DNA of 64,000 nucleotides from Nageia nagi (GCA_050084985.1 JBITNC010000001.1:48980001-49044000), one strand, 5' to 3'. Numbered from the stretch's first letter, positions 13,101 through 28,100 are shown. Numbers and translations are program-made. The notes: generated by a model not told the origin, from the letters alone.

Positions 13101-16100
13101 AAAAAAATTCTGTGGGTTCTCGGCAACTCGAAGAGTAATCGGGAAAAACTCGACACTAAAACTCAGCCAAAAGGAAAACATGAACATTTTATGAAAAATA
13201 CATACAAAAACATATTTTAATGCGGGATTAGAGAGCTGCAATGATCATTGATGGTTTGTGATCCTTAATGAACATCAAAAATAATACATACAACAAATTA
13301 TAGTCACGAATCATGAGTCATATAATCATAAGTGTACTAGTGCTGCAATAATAAGTAAATACTAAAAAGTAAAAATTGAGTCTAGACTCTAATGTCTAGG
13401 ATTCTAAGAGTCTAAGCCTCTAAACTACTAGTGCTACAATATCCTCTTTCCCCTCACCCTCTTACATGCCCTCGGCTCACTCGTCACAACAGGTGGTGGT
13501 GGTATGTACTCATCCTCAATAAGATTCTCAGCATCAGGTATGTACTCATCCTCGTACTGATCCTCATCCTCATCCTCATCCTCATACTTAGGCTCAGGCT
13601 CAGGCTTAGGCTTGATGTGAATTGTAGCTATTGCCCTAGATGTACCTTCACCTACTCTAGATGTACCTTCACTGTCATGTTCTGTCTCCCTCTCAAGTTG
13701 CTTAATGTTCGCCTTAATGAAGATAGGTTGTGCATCTTCAACAACCCACTCTACTAGTGGATCCATAGAATCAAGGTCAATGGCATTTTATGACATGAAG
13801 ACGAAGATTGTATTGGAGAAACACAAGGTCATTCAGGTGTTGTTGGCTCAACCTATTGCGTCTCTTGGTGTGAACGCTCTCAAACATGGACCAATTTTGC
13901 TCACACCCAAAAATGCTACAAGGCTGACTCAATATCCTCACTGCTATCCTTTGAAGATTCGGACATCGAGCACCATTATCTTCCCACCTTAAATCTACAA
14001 ATAAGAAATGACTTTTTCAAAAACTCAATCTAATTCTAGATTTTATAAAATTGAAAATACTAAATTCTAAGATAGTAAATAATTGATGAAATCATGAATG
14101 AACCCTCCCATTTACCTGGTTGCAAGGTTGTCCTCGACATTTTACAAATAATTGATGAAAGAAACATCCCATCGACTATCTTGTAGGTCTGCATCTCATC
14201 TAGACAACAAGCTCTAAGGTCATCATTAGGTATCATCCTCTCCATGCAAGTATAGAGGCCATCCATAACTTCAGTATCAACCTCAAATTTATTACAATAA
14301 AAAAACTTGGGGTTGAAGTAGTAACCCATTGCATGTAAAGGTCTATGGAGATGATAGGTCCATCTCTTATCAATGATTCTCTCAAGTTGCTCCAATTTAT
14401 TTCTATTTCGTCTATACATGCGTTGGACAGCCCCATTTGCCCTATCCATGGCCTCATACAAATAGCCCATCAGCAACAAATCACCATCTACAAGATGAAA
14501 AACCTACAAATTTAGATTTACAAAATACGAAGTTACGAACTACAAACTTACAAAGTCACAAACTAAAAATTGAAAAATAAAAAAACATAAAAGAAAGAAT
14601 TTAAATTACCTTCAAGACCTCCTCAACACCTTTCTAAAAGAAGTCATCAAACACTATCTTTTGGAACTTCTCCCCATCATCACTTTGACGAAAAGAGGAC
14701 TCCCTCCATTTATCACTAATAAACATCCTCTTAAGAGGAGCTTTTGCTTCAAAGAGGCTTTGTAATGCAAGAAAATTGGAGGCAAATCTAGTGATACCTA
14801 GACGAATAATCTCCTTGCCACCTATGTGTTCTCTCATCAAACTAAGCACCCAAGGGTGGTTGCAAATGAGTTTGGTAATTATTTTTGCTTCTTCAACCAC
14901 ACTTTTAATCCATGTAAGCTTGCCTATGTCCTCTAGCATAAGGTCAATCACATGGGCTACGAATGGGCTCCAAAATAAGGTTTTGTACTTCCTTTCAAGC
15001 ATTTTTCCTGCAGAAACATATGCTGAAGCATTGTGCATCACCACTTGGACAACATTCTCCATGTCCACTTCCCACACCACTTCCTCAAGCAATTTGAAAA
15101 GCAATTGTGCATCTTTTACCTTATCCGATGCATCAATAGACCTCAAGAAGACCATTGATCCACTTGATGCCACCATGAAGTTGAGGAATGTACCGTTTTT
15201 CGTATCTGTCCATCCATGTTTGCGCCAATTCTTTCTTTGGTCATCTAATAGAGCACGTATGGTAGCAACTGCATCCTCAAGCAAAGGACCACTGAAATCT
15301 TTTGCAGTAGGGGCCTCCATCCTTCTTCCAACATTGATGAATGCATTCACCATGGCCTCCCAATAAGGACTACTTGCAACATTAAAAGGAATGTTGCAAT
15401 AGTAGCAAAAATTTGCAGCTACTGCTTGGGTTGCTTTGATTTTTTTTTTCCCCATGCTGTAGCGTCAAGAGAAGGTTGTACCTCTGTATGAGGAACAAAG
15501 AAACCATCCATGGTTTGATGCCTCACTGGAGCTACTTGTGATGTATTTTCATTTGATTGTGGATTTATGCTTAAGTAAGAATCTAATACTGATTCTTCAA
15601 AGCTCATGTTTCCCCCAGTCCTTGGACCAACTGCCCTCTTGGTCTTTTGCTTTTCCATCTTTTGTTTTGTTTGTATAGCAATCAAGGTTTGCACCTCACG
15701 TGTGACCTTGGGAGGTGCAACATTACAAAGGACTACATCATGACTTGGAATCCTTGCAAGATGGTATTTTAATCTATTGATACCACCCTTGCGACCTATT
15801 TTGCAATAATTGCATACCACTTCATTTGGAAATTTATCCTTTGTGCCATGCTTCCAAGCAACATTTGTCCCTAGGGATGGGGCTGGGGCTGGGGCTTGAG
15901 GAGGAGGTGCATGTGCATGACCCTCAACTTTATTTGCAATCTATAAAGTACAAAAAAGTATAAAACCCATTAAAAACTCTGACCCTAAATCCTAAAAAAA
16001 ATCACAAAATATGCAAAAATGAAAAATACCCTTTTGAAGTATGGGCATTAACATAAACATAGAAAAAAAAATTCCATGGTTAAAATTGAAAAAAAATTAA

Positions 16101-19100
16101 AAAAACCCTACCTCTTCAAATGCACGTTGAGAATTGAAAAACTCTCAATCGGATCACTAAATCTTGTCAAATCTATGGTGAAATGCTTGAAATCCTTGGT
16201 GAACCCTTCGGAATGATGCTGATCCTTCAAATTTGTCACAAGTTAGCTTGGAGAGCAAAAGAGGGAGCAAGTTGGGTGAAATGAGCAAATGGAGGAGTGA
16301 AAAACGATTTTGTAGCAAAATCATTTTTTTTTTCTAAAATTTTAGGGTTTGTTTTTCATGTAGTTGAGTAATTGGCAAGTACTCGCAGGGAATGGCGAGT
16401 TCGGGAGCTGAAAACGTGATGAGTTCCTATGAATGAGGGCTTTTCAACGCCTAGAAAAAGTTCTATTACTTCGTCAGGTGAGGAAGCGTTGGAATCGCGC
16501 TCGTGATAGGTCGCGTTACGCATAGGAAAGGAGAAACAAATTGGGGAAAAGCCTAGTTCCCGTGCAGGTCGTGATGTCGCATCTATTTTTGTGCATGCCA
16601 ATTTACCGCTAGAATCTCGCGCATTAGCGCTCGAGTTTCTTGTCGGAATCCTTGAAAAACTCGCCATTGCCGAATTTTAACCCTCTAAAACTCGCCCAGC
16701 CTTTAATCTACTATTTCTCACTAGTATTTGCCAATTTCTTGCAGATTTTCAAACCAAGGAACTTACAATGATTGGCCAAATTCTACTAAAATAGACAAAA
16801 TCACACCTAAGCTAATTTTCCCATCTATCAGAGGTGAAATGAGGAAAACACTATAAAAATGGGGACATTACAATTATAATATTTCAGTCTTGAGAGCGTT
16901 ATTGGACGGTGAATGAGCATTTACTATTGTGCCCTAATTTGTGAATGAATGTGAACTTGGTTGAGTAATTTTGCATGTTTAGCATAAGCCCTAGAAGGGT
17001 ACATTACATAGAACTATTGTCTGAAAGGATGTAAACTTTGATGAGGGCATTGTTTAAGCTTCTTCATTGCTTCTTGATATACTATGGCTGTTAAAGATTG
17101 TGATGATAGTTTTGATGATCATGATGATAGTGAGTCTTGTTGATGATAGGGTCTTCAGTGTGTCCATGTAGTCCTGAGAAATTCTTGATGTATCTACAGT
17201 TGTTGGTGTTTGAATGCCTAATCTTAAGACATGTATATAAGAATGAAGGATATGATCAAATTTTAGAGCCTTAAAGCTTATTGTGTTCTCATGGGCAAGA
17301 TATGAATTAAGCTCCAAACTTGGTTGATTTGCGAGCAATCAACAAGCATCTTCACAAAGCCTAATTATTTTAGGACAAGAGCTTTCAAAAATTGTTGTAA
17401 AGGGGGGATGTGTTTCATACTAATTTACAGACATGCACATGTATATTATGTTTGTCATATATATAACATGTTATATGTATTGTTATATCTTGGCAAGAAT
17501 CGTGTCTGCATCATATGTATAGTTTCTTGTAAAAATAGTATATCATGTTTATTATTGGTCCCCCAGCGCCAACCTAAATGGAGGATGTTGGAATAGTCTA
17601 TCATTTTGGGTTTGGCTTGTTGGATTAAGGTTGTTATTTAGACCATGACTTCAAGTCTTGTGGTGTACCTGAGCCAACTTAACGCTGATATTTTTAGGAA
17701 TGGTAAGGATGAAGATAAATGATAAGAAATTTTTAGGAATGGAGGATGAAGATAAATGATAAGTTATGTCCAAATGATCATTTGCAAATCTTGTATAACC
17801 ACGTGGCAATTGTGTCTCAATTTTTCCTGGGCTCATCTCCCATTAATAAAGTATATAATAATGAAACCCTTTTCCTCTTCGTCTATTGTGTATCTATTGT
17901 TGTTGATCTTCAATACTTGTGGTTTGTATTGTATTGTTGTAGTGTCTCTTTGCACATAGCATACTATGGTTTACATGAAAGTTATACACTGTGCAAATCA
18001 GAATGGTGTTGAAATTGTGAAGCTGCGGAGGAGTTTGATTAGGGAAGCATTTTTTCAGTAAGATGATGAAAGAAAATAAATTTTAGAAGAGATTTCAAAT
18101 TGCAGAGATGATAAGATATAATTCACAGCTTGATAAAATGAAACTGTTCTGGAATGTACTAGATGGCTCAAGGGCCTCATTGTTAAAGTGGAAAATTCCT
18201 GGGCTGTTGGAATAAAGTTCCAGTATACAGAAGGTCGCTACTACCAAAATGCAGAAAAATTTGAAATATATGATTGCATTCTTGTTATGAAGTATTGGAT
18301 CTATGAACTTGAGAAGTGAGGATAAAACATATGCATGAACAGAGAGGACTATTGACAGGATAAGGATGACAAAAAATCTTCTTCAACAGTGTCAAGAATG
18401 AGGATGTTTAAGGAAAATACAAAAAAAACAGTGATACGGAGCTTAAATTGTCATATAAAGAAGTTATTGAACTTAAATTGTCATATAAAGAAGTTATTGA
18501 TTGAAATTCAAATAGGTACTGGCACAACAATAAATTCTGTAAATTGTGTGGAATAGTAACCCATGCCATTAGTTTAGCAATTGATCACAGTTGAAAACAA
18601 AGTTATAGCATTTTCTAAATAAAATGAGACTAACAGGGCTGTTTTTGATGGGCATTTCATATTTTGAAGAAAGGAAATGAAAGGCTAAAACTAGAAAAGT
18701 GAAGTGCATAATTATCCATGAAGTTATTGAAGGTAAAAAAGTTTATCCAGATGTAATAGGCATGTCAAGTTTTGGTTTCCTAGGAATTTAGGTGTTGAAG
18801 CTATTAAGATAGCAGAATCATAAGATATTATGTTTGGCTGGATAAGAGCCTATAGTGAGGTCTCTGGATAAATTGTAGCGATTTGTACAAGCTCTATTTT
18901 ATTTTAGTTATTAACAATTTTGTGAATAAGAATAGTTATTGTAGATGCTTTAGCGGATTGAAGACAATTTAGGATTGCAAAATTGTTCCATAATGGTCAC
19001 TTGAGCCACGTTACAAGAGTGGCAAAAATGTAGCAAAGCACCTTACAAGGGTGATGTTTTGACTTGAAAGGGTGCATGCTTCATATGTAGCTATGGTTTG

Positions 19101-22100
19101 TCATTTTTTCGTCAATAAAATATCATCTCTGCTTTATGCTAGTTGTATTTGTGGAACAATTTAATGAGAGTGCAGCCAAGGCAGCTTTGTTATATAAAAA
19201 AACAGATAGATAAGTGTGCTTCTTAACTTTGGCCGGTGTCCTGGACTGGTTAAGTTCTCTCGTCAAAATAAGTTGTAAAGCTTTGGATTTTTTCTTTATT
19301 CTATCATTTATTCATTGAGCATTCTTGTTTAGTAATGATGAAGAAGAAATATGATAATGAATTTTTACCAAACTGAAAGAATTATACATGTTTCTGATTA
19401 ATGCGCCTGTTCAACTGATTGTCATATCTTGATGGATTATCACAGGTGAATTTTCTACGATGCTAATGGATGCTCTTTTGAGAGTTGCAATATCAATGAC
19501 CCCTTTCAAGGTGCAATTCCCATTGTCTCCTATAACCTATAAAAAGTCCATGAAAGGCAAATTTTCACCCACACAATTGCTTAATCATTTTGTGAAGAAA
19601 GGAGAGGCCGTGAATCAACATTTAAACTCATCTTTCAGGTTAGTTGCTCTTTTCTTACTTGACAAAGCAAGCTTTAAGCTCCTAAACAGTTTTCCTTGGT
19701 CGTGTAAAGTAGAGATATTATTATGCTAAGCATTTATAATGTGCATTGTAAGGTTTTACATGCTGTTGCATATTGTTCTTTTGAAAATGATGATCTACAT
19801 CTCATTTGGGTGTTCTTTATATTCTGCTGTAAGATCGATCCATTTTTCACTAGAACATGTTTTCTGCTTGTGCTACATAATATTTCTTATAGCATGTAGA
19901 ATAATAATTTCTTAATGCTGAAATAAAAGACACGTGTTCAAATTTGTATAAATGAATAATTGGATACAATATTGCTTCAAGTACTGTGTTATACTTCACC
20001 AGCAAATTTTGTGATAGGCAGCCTCAGATGGTCACCTCTTCTTAAGCGGAGTCTCTATTCTAGGTCATTAGCACTCATTTCATCAGGTTCTTGGACACTT
20101 ATATTCTCATCATTAAGCATTTTAGTTTTCAACATGCAGATAAGTGGATAACATCTATCTGTTTTCCAACGGGTTGGAACAATCTTCCCCTTGATTTTGT
20201 ATGGTCTTTTGAAACTTAAGACATTTTCCTTTATTTTCTTCCTGGAGTTTACTGTAATGAACACAGTTCCAATCCTTGGTTTCTACGTTTTTCCAGGTTG
20301 ACCAACTACATCACTTATCAAGAGCCTTTTTATAGTCTTTGAAATTCAATATCTATTCAGTCTCATTTAAAAATTGAATGGCTTTCATCTGAACTTCCTT
20401 TTGTTTACTAAAGTGACACTTTTTAGGTTAGTTGTGCAGACTGACAAGTAATATTAGCATCATAGGAGGATTTACAAGTGTTGTATCTATTGTATACAGT
20501 CTCATCTTTGGTTAAACTTAACAACCGACAATAGTTTTTTATTCTTGGAGACAATTACAACATAAGATTGACAGTAAGTTTTTTATGGTGATCCCAGTGA
20601 TATATTTCTGTTGAATAGGCTTTTGACATCCTTATGTATAGTTTCCAAAGTTCAGTTTCATAGTATGTAATGGACATCGAAGTTGGTATGATGAGTGTCC
20701 ATAATAGGAATCATTTTGAAGGCAAGTCATTACAATTGTATGGCAAGTAATTTGTAATGTCCCCAATTTTGACATCTTACTTATGTTGGCATTTTGATGT
20801 TTCATATGGGCCACATGGAATGGGATGTTTCTCCATTTGGGAATGATTAAGGGTGTTTTGGTATATTTTGTACTAATTACGGGTGATTTGGTACTTAGGA
20901 GTGATTTAATACTATTAATGTATTATAATTTCCATTTAGAGTGGGACGCCCTTCTTCTAGGGATGCGTAAGCATGATTTATTGTATTTAGACTGATTTTG
21001 TAATTGCTCTTGGGCAAATGTTTACTTAAGATCTCAAGGATGGAGACTTTTCATTTCAAGCACCAATTATGAGCCCCAATGTGGGACATCTCCCTCCTTG
21101 AGGTAGCTAGGAGTTTTTAATTGCATTTAGGTGTATTTTTTGCATTGTAATGTAATTGTGGGGATCCTAAGGAGTAATTGTATGATCTCAAGGTCAACCT
21201 GTGCACCTCTTGATGAGATGTCCAACCTTGCATGATTTCAAGGTGAGATCTAGATGTCATAGTGGGATGCCTAGTTACAAAAGGATAGGACACATAGTTG
21301 AGAAGGCTTCATTGGCATATTCATCAATTCATCTACTCTTGGAGACCTGGCGTGGAATCAAACTTATTCCTCTTGTGGCTCACACCTGCAAGAGAGGGTT
21401 TAGGGGGGTGGAGACACCTCTAGATCTTTGATTAAGGATTCACACTCCTTAGTCCATTTAGTGGGATTCTGAGGCTACACTTCTTTCTTCATTCTGGGCG
21501 TGGGAGAGCTCCTTTAGTGGTGCATCCAACTTCGACGGAGTGTTGCTTGTCTCATTTCATCATAGATTTGGGGTTAGAGGCCCTAGCAATGGGACATCAA
21601 CCTTCTTGGTGCATCTTGAGTTTGTGTCACATTAGATATGGTCCTTAGAGCCAGATGTCCAGTGCTTTGGGCCATTGTACTTGCATTTTGAGATCAATAT
21701 AATTCAGATCTGCATTTTCCTTGGTCTCATACCATTTTTTGTTGGAGTTCGTTTCATGTTTGCAAATGGAATTGCTATGTTTTGAGTAAACTATTATTTT
21801 TCTTGGTTTGACACATTACAACGGTATCAAAGCAATGATCTTGCGAGTCATGGAAGGAGATTAATGTGTCCTATCACTCGCAACTGCTATAATAGGAGGA
21901 ACCAAACTCCAACGTCCCAACCAAGGGGAAACTTTGAGGAGATTGCCAACATCCATGACGAACAACAAAGACTTGAAAACCAAGGGTAGTATGAGAATGA
22001 AGTCTTGCATGATAACGAAGCCGTTGGGGTATGCCTGAGAGGCAAGATGAGGAGTGTGAGGTTAGAGGAAGGTCGCCCCCTCCTAAAGATAAGGCAAATC

Positions 22101-25100
22101 AAAAATTTGATATGTTGCTTGAATTAATGACTACATTGGTCAACGAAGTCAAAGAAAGTAATCAATGATCAACAGTAAGGGATGAGCCAGCGCAAGACTT
22201 GGGACGTGGGTTTGTGGAGGAAAGCCCTAGGAAAACACTTCAAAGATCAACCTTCGCAAGGGAATGAGATTCAGGTGGAGGAACGTTTTTGCACATATAA
22301 GGATTTGCAAGAGATCCAGGAGGAGATGGATATGCGTCACCAAGAGGAGAGCCTGCATTTGGGTCCACTAGGGATTCGGGTGGATTTGGGCACACTTTGC
22401 ATAGAGGGGAAGAGATGTCCCTGCATAGATATGGATTTGCTAGAGACATGGGTGGATTTGAGCATTCCATGTTCATATTCAGATCTACTAGAGATGCATT
22501 TGGAGGGCATTACTTGTTGTAGAAATAATTGGAAAGAGAAGATCAGGCAAAGGTTGCACTCGTTTAGCCTCCACCTTTGACTAGATCATCCAAGCCCATG
22601 TTATGTCAAAAACATGAAGCTGAACCACCTATTGTCTTACCATTGGAGCTAAATGCACTTTTTAGGGAATACCAAATGGGCATGATAAACTTCAGGTCCG
22701 TAGTGAGTTTAAATGAGTATTTAGAATTTTTGGGGAAAATGCTCAGTGGGAATCAGGTGCAAGGAGGAGGTTGTGGAGATGAGAAAAGGGATCTGCAACA
22801 AAAGATAAATAGAATGCAAGTCCCATTGTATGATGGGAGTGATAAAATGATGGCTGGGGCATGGCTGCAAAAATAGACACATTTCACTCTTTGCCTTATG
22901 ATTGAGGAGGATATGGTGCAATTCACAACCCTACACTTAGAGGGAGTAGCGTATGATTGGTGGCATTATGGCTTGCTTACTCAAGGCCATAATTCAGTCA
23001 CTACTTGTGATGAGTTTAGTCGGAGGGTTTTGGATCACTTTGATAAAAAAGATGAGGATGAGTATTTTTGGGATTTGGCATCAATGAGGCAGAAGAGTCT
23101 ATGTTGCAAAATTTTAGTGGATAACAATGAAGGTGCCCAACATTTCGTAGAAGAGGGTGATGTTCTTGTTCATGGAAGGCTTGCTTGATCCGTTGAAGGG
23201 CATGGTGAAAGCTTTCTCACCTACTTCTCTATAGGATGCCATTAAAAAGGCATTGATCTTGGAGCCATCGTTGATGAGATCTAGACCACCCATCCCTCCT
23301 AGATTTGGGATGTTGAGTTTCTTGTGGAAAGGAACACCTCAAGTGGAAAAGAGTTCGTCCCAAAATGAGCCTTCCCCAAGAGATAAAAGAATGGATGCAG
23401 CCACAAGAATTGAATTAAGGAGAAAAAATTGTTTTTCACATGGAGGAATCCATGGGAGCCCAATCATCATTGGAATAGTAAAGTTCAGATCCACTACATT
23501 GAGATAGTTTTGTACGGAGAGGAGGATTCAATCCTAGAGTTGAATCGTGGAGAGCTAGATTTTTGATGGCTAGAGGTGGAACGTCCAACATTCAACAATA
23601 AGGAGGCATGTGGAGGTACCATAGCTACAATTTCTGGGGCATCCAAATACCTCACCATCAAGGTACAAGGGAAAGCATATGGAGGGATGTCATAGTCACA
23701 ATTTCATTGATGAGGGAATTTGTGGCCAACAAGAATCTCCAAGTGGTCGATTTTGAAGGCTTTAGCATGGCAAATGCAAATGGGCAACTCTCACTTTGTG
23801 ACAAGGTGGTAAAACAATTGAAGATCATGTTGTGAAAGATGACTTTTATGTTTTTCCAATGGGAGGAATCCCCTACATGGTGTTAGGAGTTCAATGGCTA
23901 TATTCCTTAGGGGAAATTTACTCCAGCTACCAAATGTTGGTGATGAGGTTCAAGGTCAATGGGAAGAGATTGCCTTAAGAGCCTTTGGAGTGGTTTTGAG
24001 CACCAGGATCTTATATGGGCAGCATTGGAGAGGGTTGTCCACTCCTTTGGACCCCCCTTTACCTCCCTTTAGCCCCTAGTTCATTGGAACTCAAATTTGG
24101 TAAGGGACGTTCACTCTCTTGGATACCATTGGAGCCCTTTGAAGAGCTTGAACTGCCATGAGCGCATTGATGGAAGGTATGAGATGTCTTGTGATTTTAT
24201 TTTGCAATTAGACAGCCGTGAGTTGATGGAGAATAGCTTTGATGAGAACTTTGGAAAAGGACTAAAGAGGAGCTTGAATAGAAAGGTGAAACAACAAGCT
24301 AAAGGGTGGTCACTTTCTGTTTTGAATCTGTGCTCTATTAATGAATCAGTGTGGGTTGCAAAAGGGTTTGCTGCATCTGAGTTTGGTGAAATGGAAAGGA
24401 CCATTCTCATTCCCACAATAAGGGTAATGGGCTGCTATCTTCATGGTGTGTTGAACTGCACTTTTGCCAATTCATTGGACTGAACTTTGGCTGATTCTAT
24501 GGGCTGTCCTTGGGTAAAAATATGGACTGTTACTGCTGGAAGTTTGAGTCTATTCAAGGCTGCATTATTCTCAACTGTTCTAGACATGTTGATCATCAGT
24601 TTAGGGGCTGCACTATTACTGTTTTTGTAACTGCAGTATTGAAAAATGATTGGGGAATGATGGTATCAGCCTTCAGTAAGACGTCTTGGGATGCACTACT
24701 TCAAAATGTGGTGGGAAAGGTGTTTTACATCAGGTCTGAATTTCTTTTGCCTGCTGCATTAAGTTTGTTTGAAAGAACTGCTGTTCATGCCAGGACTGCC
24801 ACTCTTGTTTTACCAGCTAATTTCCTTACAGGGACTGAAATTGCATACACAGTAAAAATGTTTTCCATAATGATCCAGACTGTTTTGGCTAGGAAAATCA
24901 CATCTGTGATTGGCATGCAGGAAAGGATTATTAAACATGAGTTTTTAGATTTCATATATGCTTATTTGCAAGATATGAAATATGACAATGATATCATATC
25001 AGTTTCAGCATGTATGAATTTTGATGTTATATTTGTACCAAAGGATATACGGAAGGTTATTGAGGACATTGGAGCATTTGTTACTCTTGAAGAAGATGAT

Positions 25101-28100
25101 CATGAGGATTGGCATTGCTCGAGGACAAGCAATCTTGAGCAAGGCGGATTTGTAATCTCCCCAATTTTGACATCTTACTTACATTGGCATTTTTATTTTT
25201 CATATGGGCCACATAGAATGGGACATTTGTCCTTTGTGGATTGATTAAGGGTGTTTTGGTGTATTTTGTACTAATTAGGAGTGATTTGGTACCTAGGAGT
25301 GATTTAATGCCTTTAATGTATTATAATTTCCACTTAGAGTGGGACATTCCTCTTCTAGGCATGTGTAGGCATGATTCATTGTATTTAAACTTATTATAAT
25401 ATTCCCAAATTTTGGTGTCTTGCTCACTCTAGCACAAGGAAGTGGGATGTCCACCCTCATTGTGTTCATTTAGCTATTTAGGAGTATAATAGTAGTTTTA
25501 GAGTAATTTGGGAATATTTCAGTAATTTTGGCATTAACTATGTGACTTTTCTATATTTTATCCCACTTGGGGGCTTTCCGACATGGGATGTTGGACTCTA
25601 TGAGTCATTAATTGTTATTTTTAATTAATAAATTATACAGGCCACTTGAGGATGCCAAATATTGTTGTAATTGTAATACCAAGGCAAATATTAATTGTAA
25701 ATGCAATATTAATCTTCTTTAGCGACGTGTTGCATATTTGGGCCTTGATGAGTTGTAATTTGGCATCTCAAGGCACTTAGATGCTTCTCAATGTAATATT
25801 GCTTCCCCCTATGTTGGACACATCCCTAGGGGCGGATCATAAAGGTTCCAAGGAGGTGACACTAATCTTGAAGCGTAGAAGACATCAAGAGGGAGGCATG
25901 GCACCTAGAAGAGCTAATTTGCACCATTAGATGTGATTACATGGATTTCGAGACACTCCAAAATGTAATGTTGCATCCTTAGGTAAATCTGGACCCTATG
26001 CCCTAATCCTGATCATCCCAAGGTTGGCGTAGGATAGGAAGGACACTCAAAGGGCTATAAAAGGAGGACAAGAGCTTTCTTGAAGTTATGCTTGTTTGGA
26101 ATTTATTCTCTTTTCTTCAGGCTACAGGCGTTGACTCCTTCTCTTGCCTCTTGTGGAAGAAAACCCACAAGGAAGGTGCTGAGATTTAGTGAAGTCTTAA
26201 GGCTATACGAATTGCTAATTTGAGGGTTAGCATACCTCAAAGGACTTGCTAGCTATCTAGGGGTGTTGGCATTACTTTGGATTAATTAATATTGCTAAAG
26301 AAAGACCATGATGTTTCAGCCACAGTTTGAGGAGGAGGAAGTCCTTGTACAAACCTTGCCACTATTGTGGGACAACCTTGATGCTTTTCCTTTGTTTTAA
26401 GCATTTCGAGAATCTTCAGCTAGGGCATCATTACTCTAAGATCAAAGGCATGCAATTCAGTTCTCATTGCAATATTATTAGAATTACATTTTGTGGCTCA
26501 ATATTTTTTGATATCTTGTGAATTTGATCTCAGTAGCTTAGACGTTGGGTTTGTGGATGCTATATTGTGTAATCTTGCCATTGATGCCTAGATGTCGAGC
26601 TTTCATAAGTTTATTGCAATATTTTGAGTTGAATTGTGGAGATCTGGCATTGCTAGGCTAGACATTGGCTTTCTTGCATCCATATTTGGTTTTTGGACTT
26701 GGATGTGAGTTACTAGCTTGCTATTTTGCTTGTAAAGATTAGATGTTTGCATTTCTAGAGCTTGGATAGGGCATTTTGTTTTTTTTTGTGCAAAAATGAT
26801 TAATTGGAATTTTTGTGAGCTCCCTCTGGCACGATTTCAGATTGGCCCTAGTTCGGAATATTTCACTTATTTTGTAATTGTTCTTGGGCAAATGTTTAGT
26901 TAAGATGTCAAGGATGGAGACTTGTCATTTCAAGGACAATTGTGTGCCCCAATGTGGGATGTCTCCCTCCTTGAGGTAGCTAGGAGTGCTTAATTTCATC
27001 TAGGTATATTTTTGCATTGTAATGCGATTTTTCAAGGAGTAATTGTGTGATCTCAAGGTCAACCTGCACATCTCTTGATGAGACATCTAGTCTTCATGAT
27101 TTTGAGGTGAGATCTAGACGTCATAGTGGGATGCCCAGTTACAAAAGGATAGGAAGCACAATTGGGAAGGCATCATTGACTTATTCATCAATTCATCTAC
27201 TCTCGGAGACCTAGTGTGGAGTCAAACTTATTCCCTTGTGGCTCACACTTGCAAGAGAGGGTTTAGGGAGTGGGGATGCCTCTAGATCTAGTCCATTGAG
27301 CCAAACGTTAGCCCTCTTGGGCCAATTTGGTTGTATCTTGATCATTTTGTGATGGCCCTTTTGTATCATATAAAATATTTGTAATGGCCAAAGGGCCTAT
27401 CTTAGTAATATTCTATTAGTAGTGTGTTATGTGTAACTTGGGATAGGAGTTTAATTGGTCACTGGACCCCACTGTGAGCCCCTAGTGGGACGTCTCCCTC
27501 CCAAGTGTAGAATAGGATAAATTAAGTGTACTTGGAGATTCCGTACTTGATTGTGGGAATCCCAAGATCTCGTATGCTTAAATGACCAAGATGGAGGATT
27601 GCATGCTTGTGCCAGCCTTGGGGAATCCCCTAGACCCCACGTTGGCCCATCCTGGACTCCTAGGCTTCCACGCATGACACCTAGACCCATGTGGGCATGC
27701 ATGGCACCCCTAGATCATGTGCTAGCATTTATGGCACCTAGGAATCCCACGTTGGCATGCGTGACATCTAGGCACCCACGTTGGGCATCTCGTGCCCTTT
27801 GGAGGCTAACGTTGGGGCCTAAGAGCCTAGTGATGATTATGAGGTGAGATTCAGGACCTGGCAAGGAGTATAAGAAGACTTAGAGCCTCATTAGCTAGAT
27901 AGACTTGATCATTATTACACTTACACTTCTACTTCGTTCGATGGACACAACCTTAGCGCAGCGCTAAGTGTATTCCTTAGGTGGAGCACCAAGAGGGTTG
28001 TCAGGTTGAGGGGTCTTGGCAATCTATGGCACTGGTATAGCACCTTTGCCCATTTGGTGGTATTCCAAGTTGGAGTCTCTCCCACTTGCATGGCTATCCA

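Larger units (their letters stand above)
11795..16872 (-). repeat. Solo LTR, split by a hAT transposon
   Basis: The LTR consists of 11795-13062 plus 16767-16872, about 1.37 kb once the hAT is removed. On the minus strand it starts TGTAATGTCCCC and ends GGGATCATCACA, short inverted ends typical of LTRs. Flanks are GTTAT (11790-11794) and ATTAT (16873-16877), a 5-bp duplication with one change. It has a promoter-like CTATAAAAGGAG on the minus strand at 12417-12428. That promoter and a stretch around 12875-12945 match the solo LTR at 25395-26865, so both belong to one family. No internal region or second LTR is present. Confidence 0.85.

Noticed and set aside
13434-13757. + strand frame with repeated Leu-Ile and Leu-Arg
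   Set aside because: It is the antisense of the acidic Asp/Glu tail of the hAT transposase.
14776-15366. 196-codon frame on the + strand
   Set aside because: It is the shadow of the hAT transposase DUF659 region, which has clear domain marks on the minus strand.
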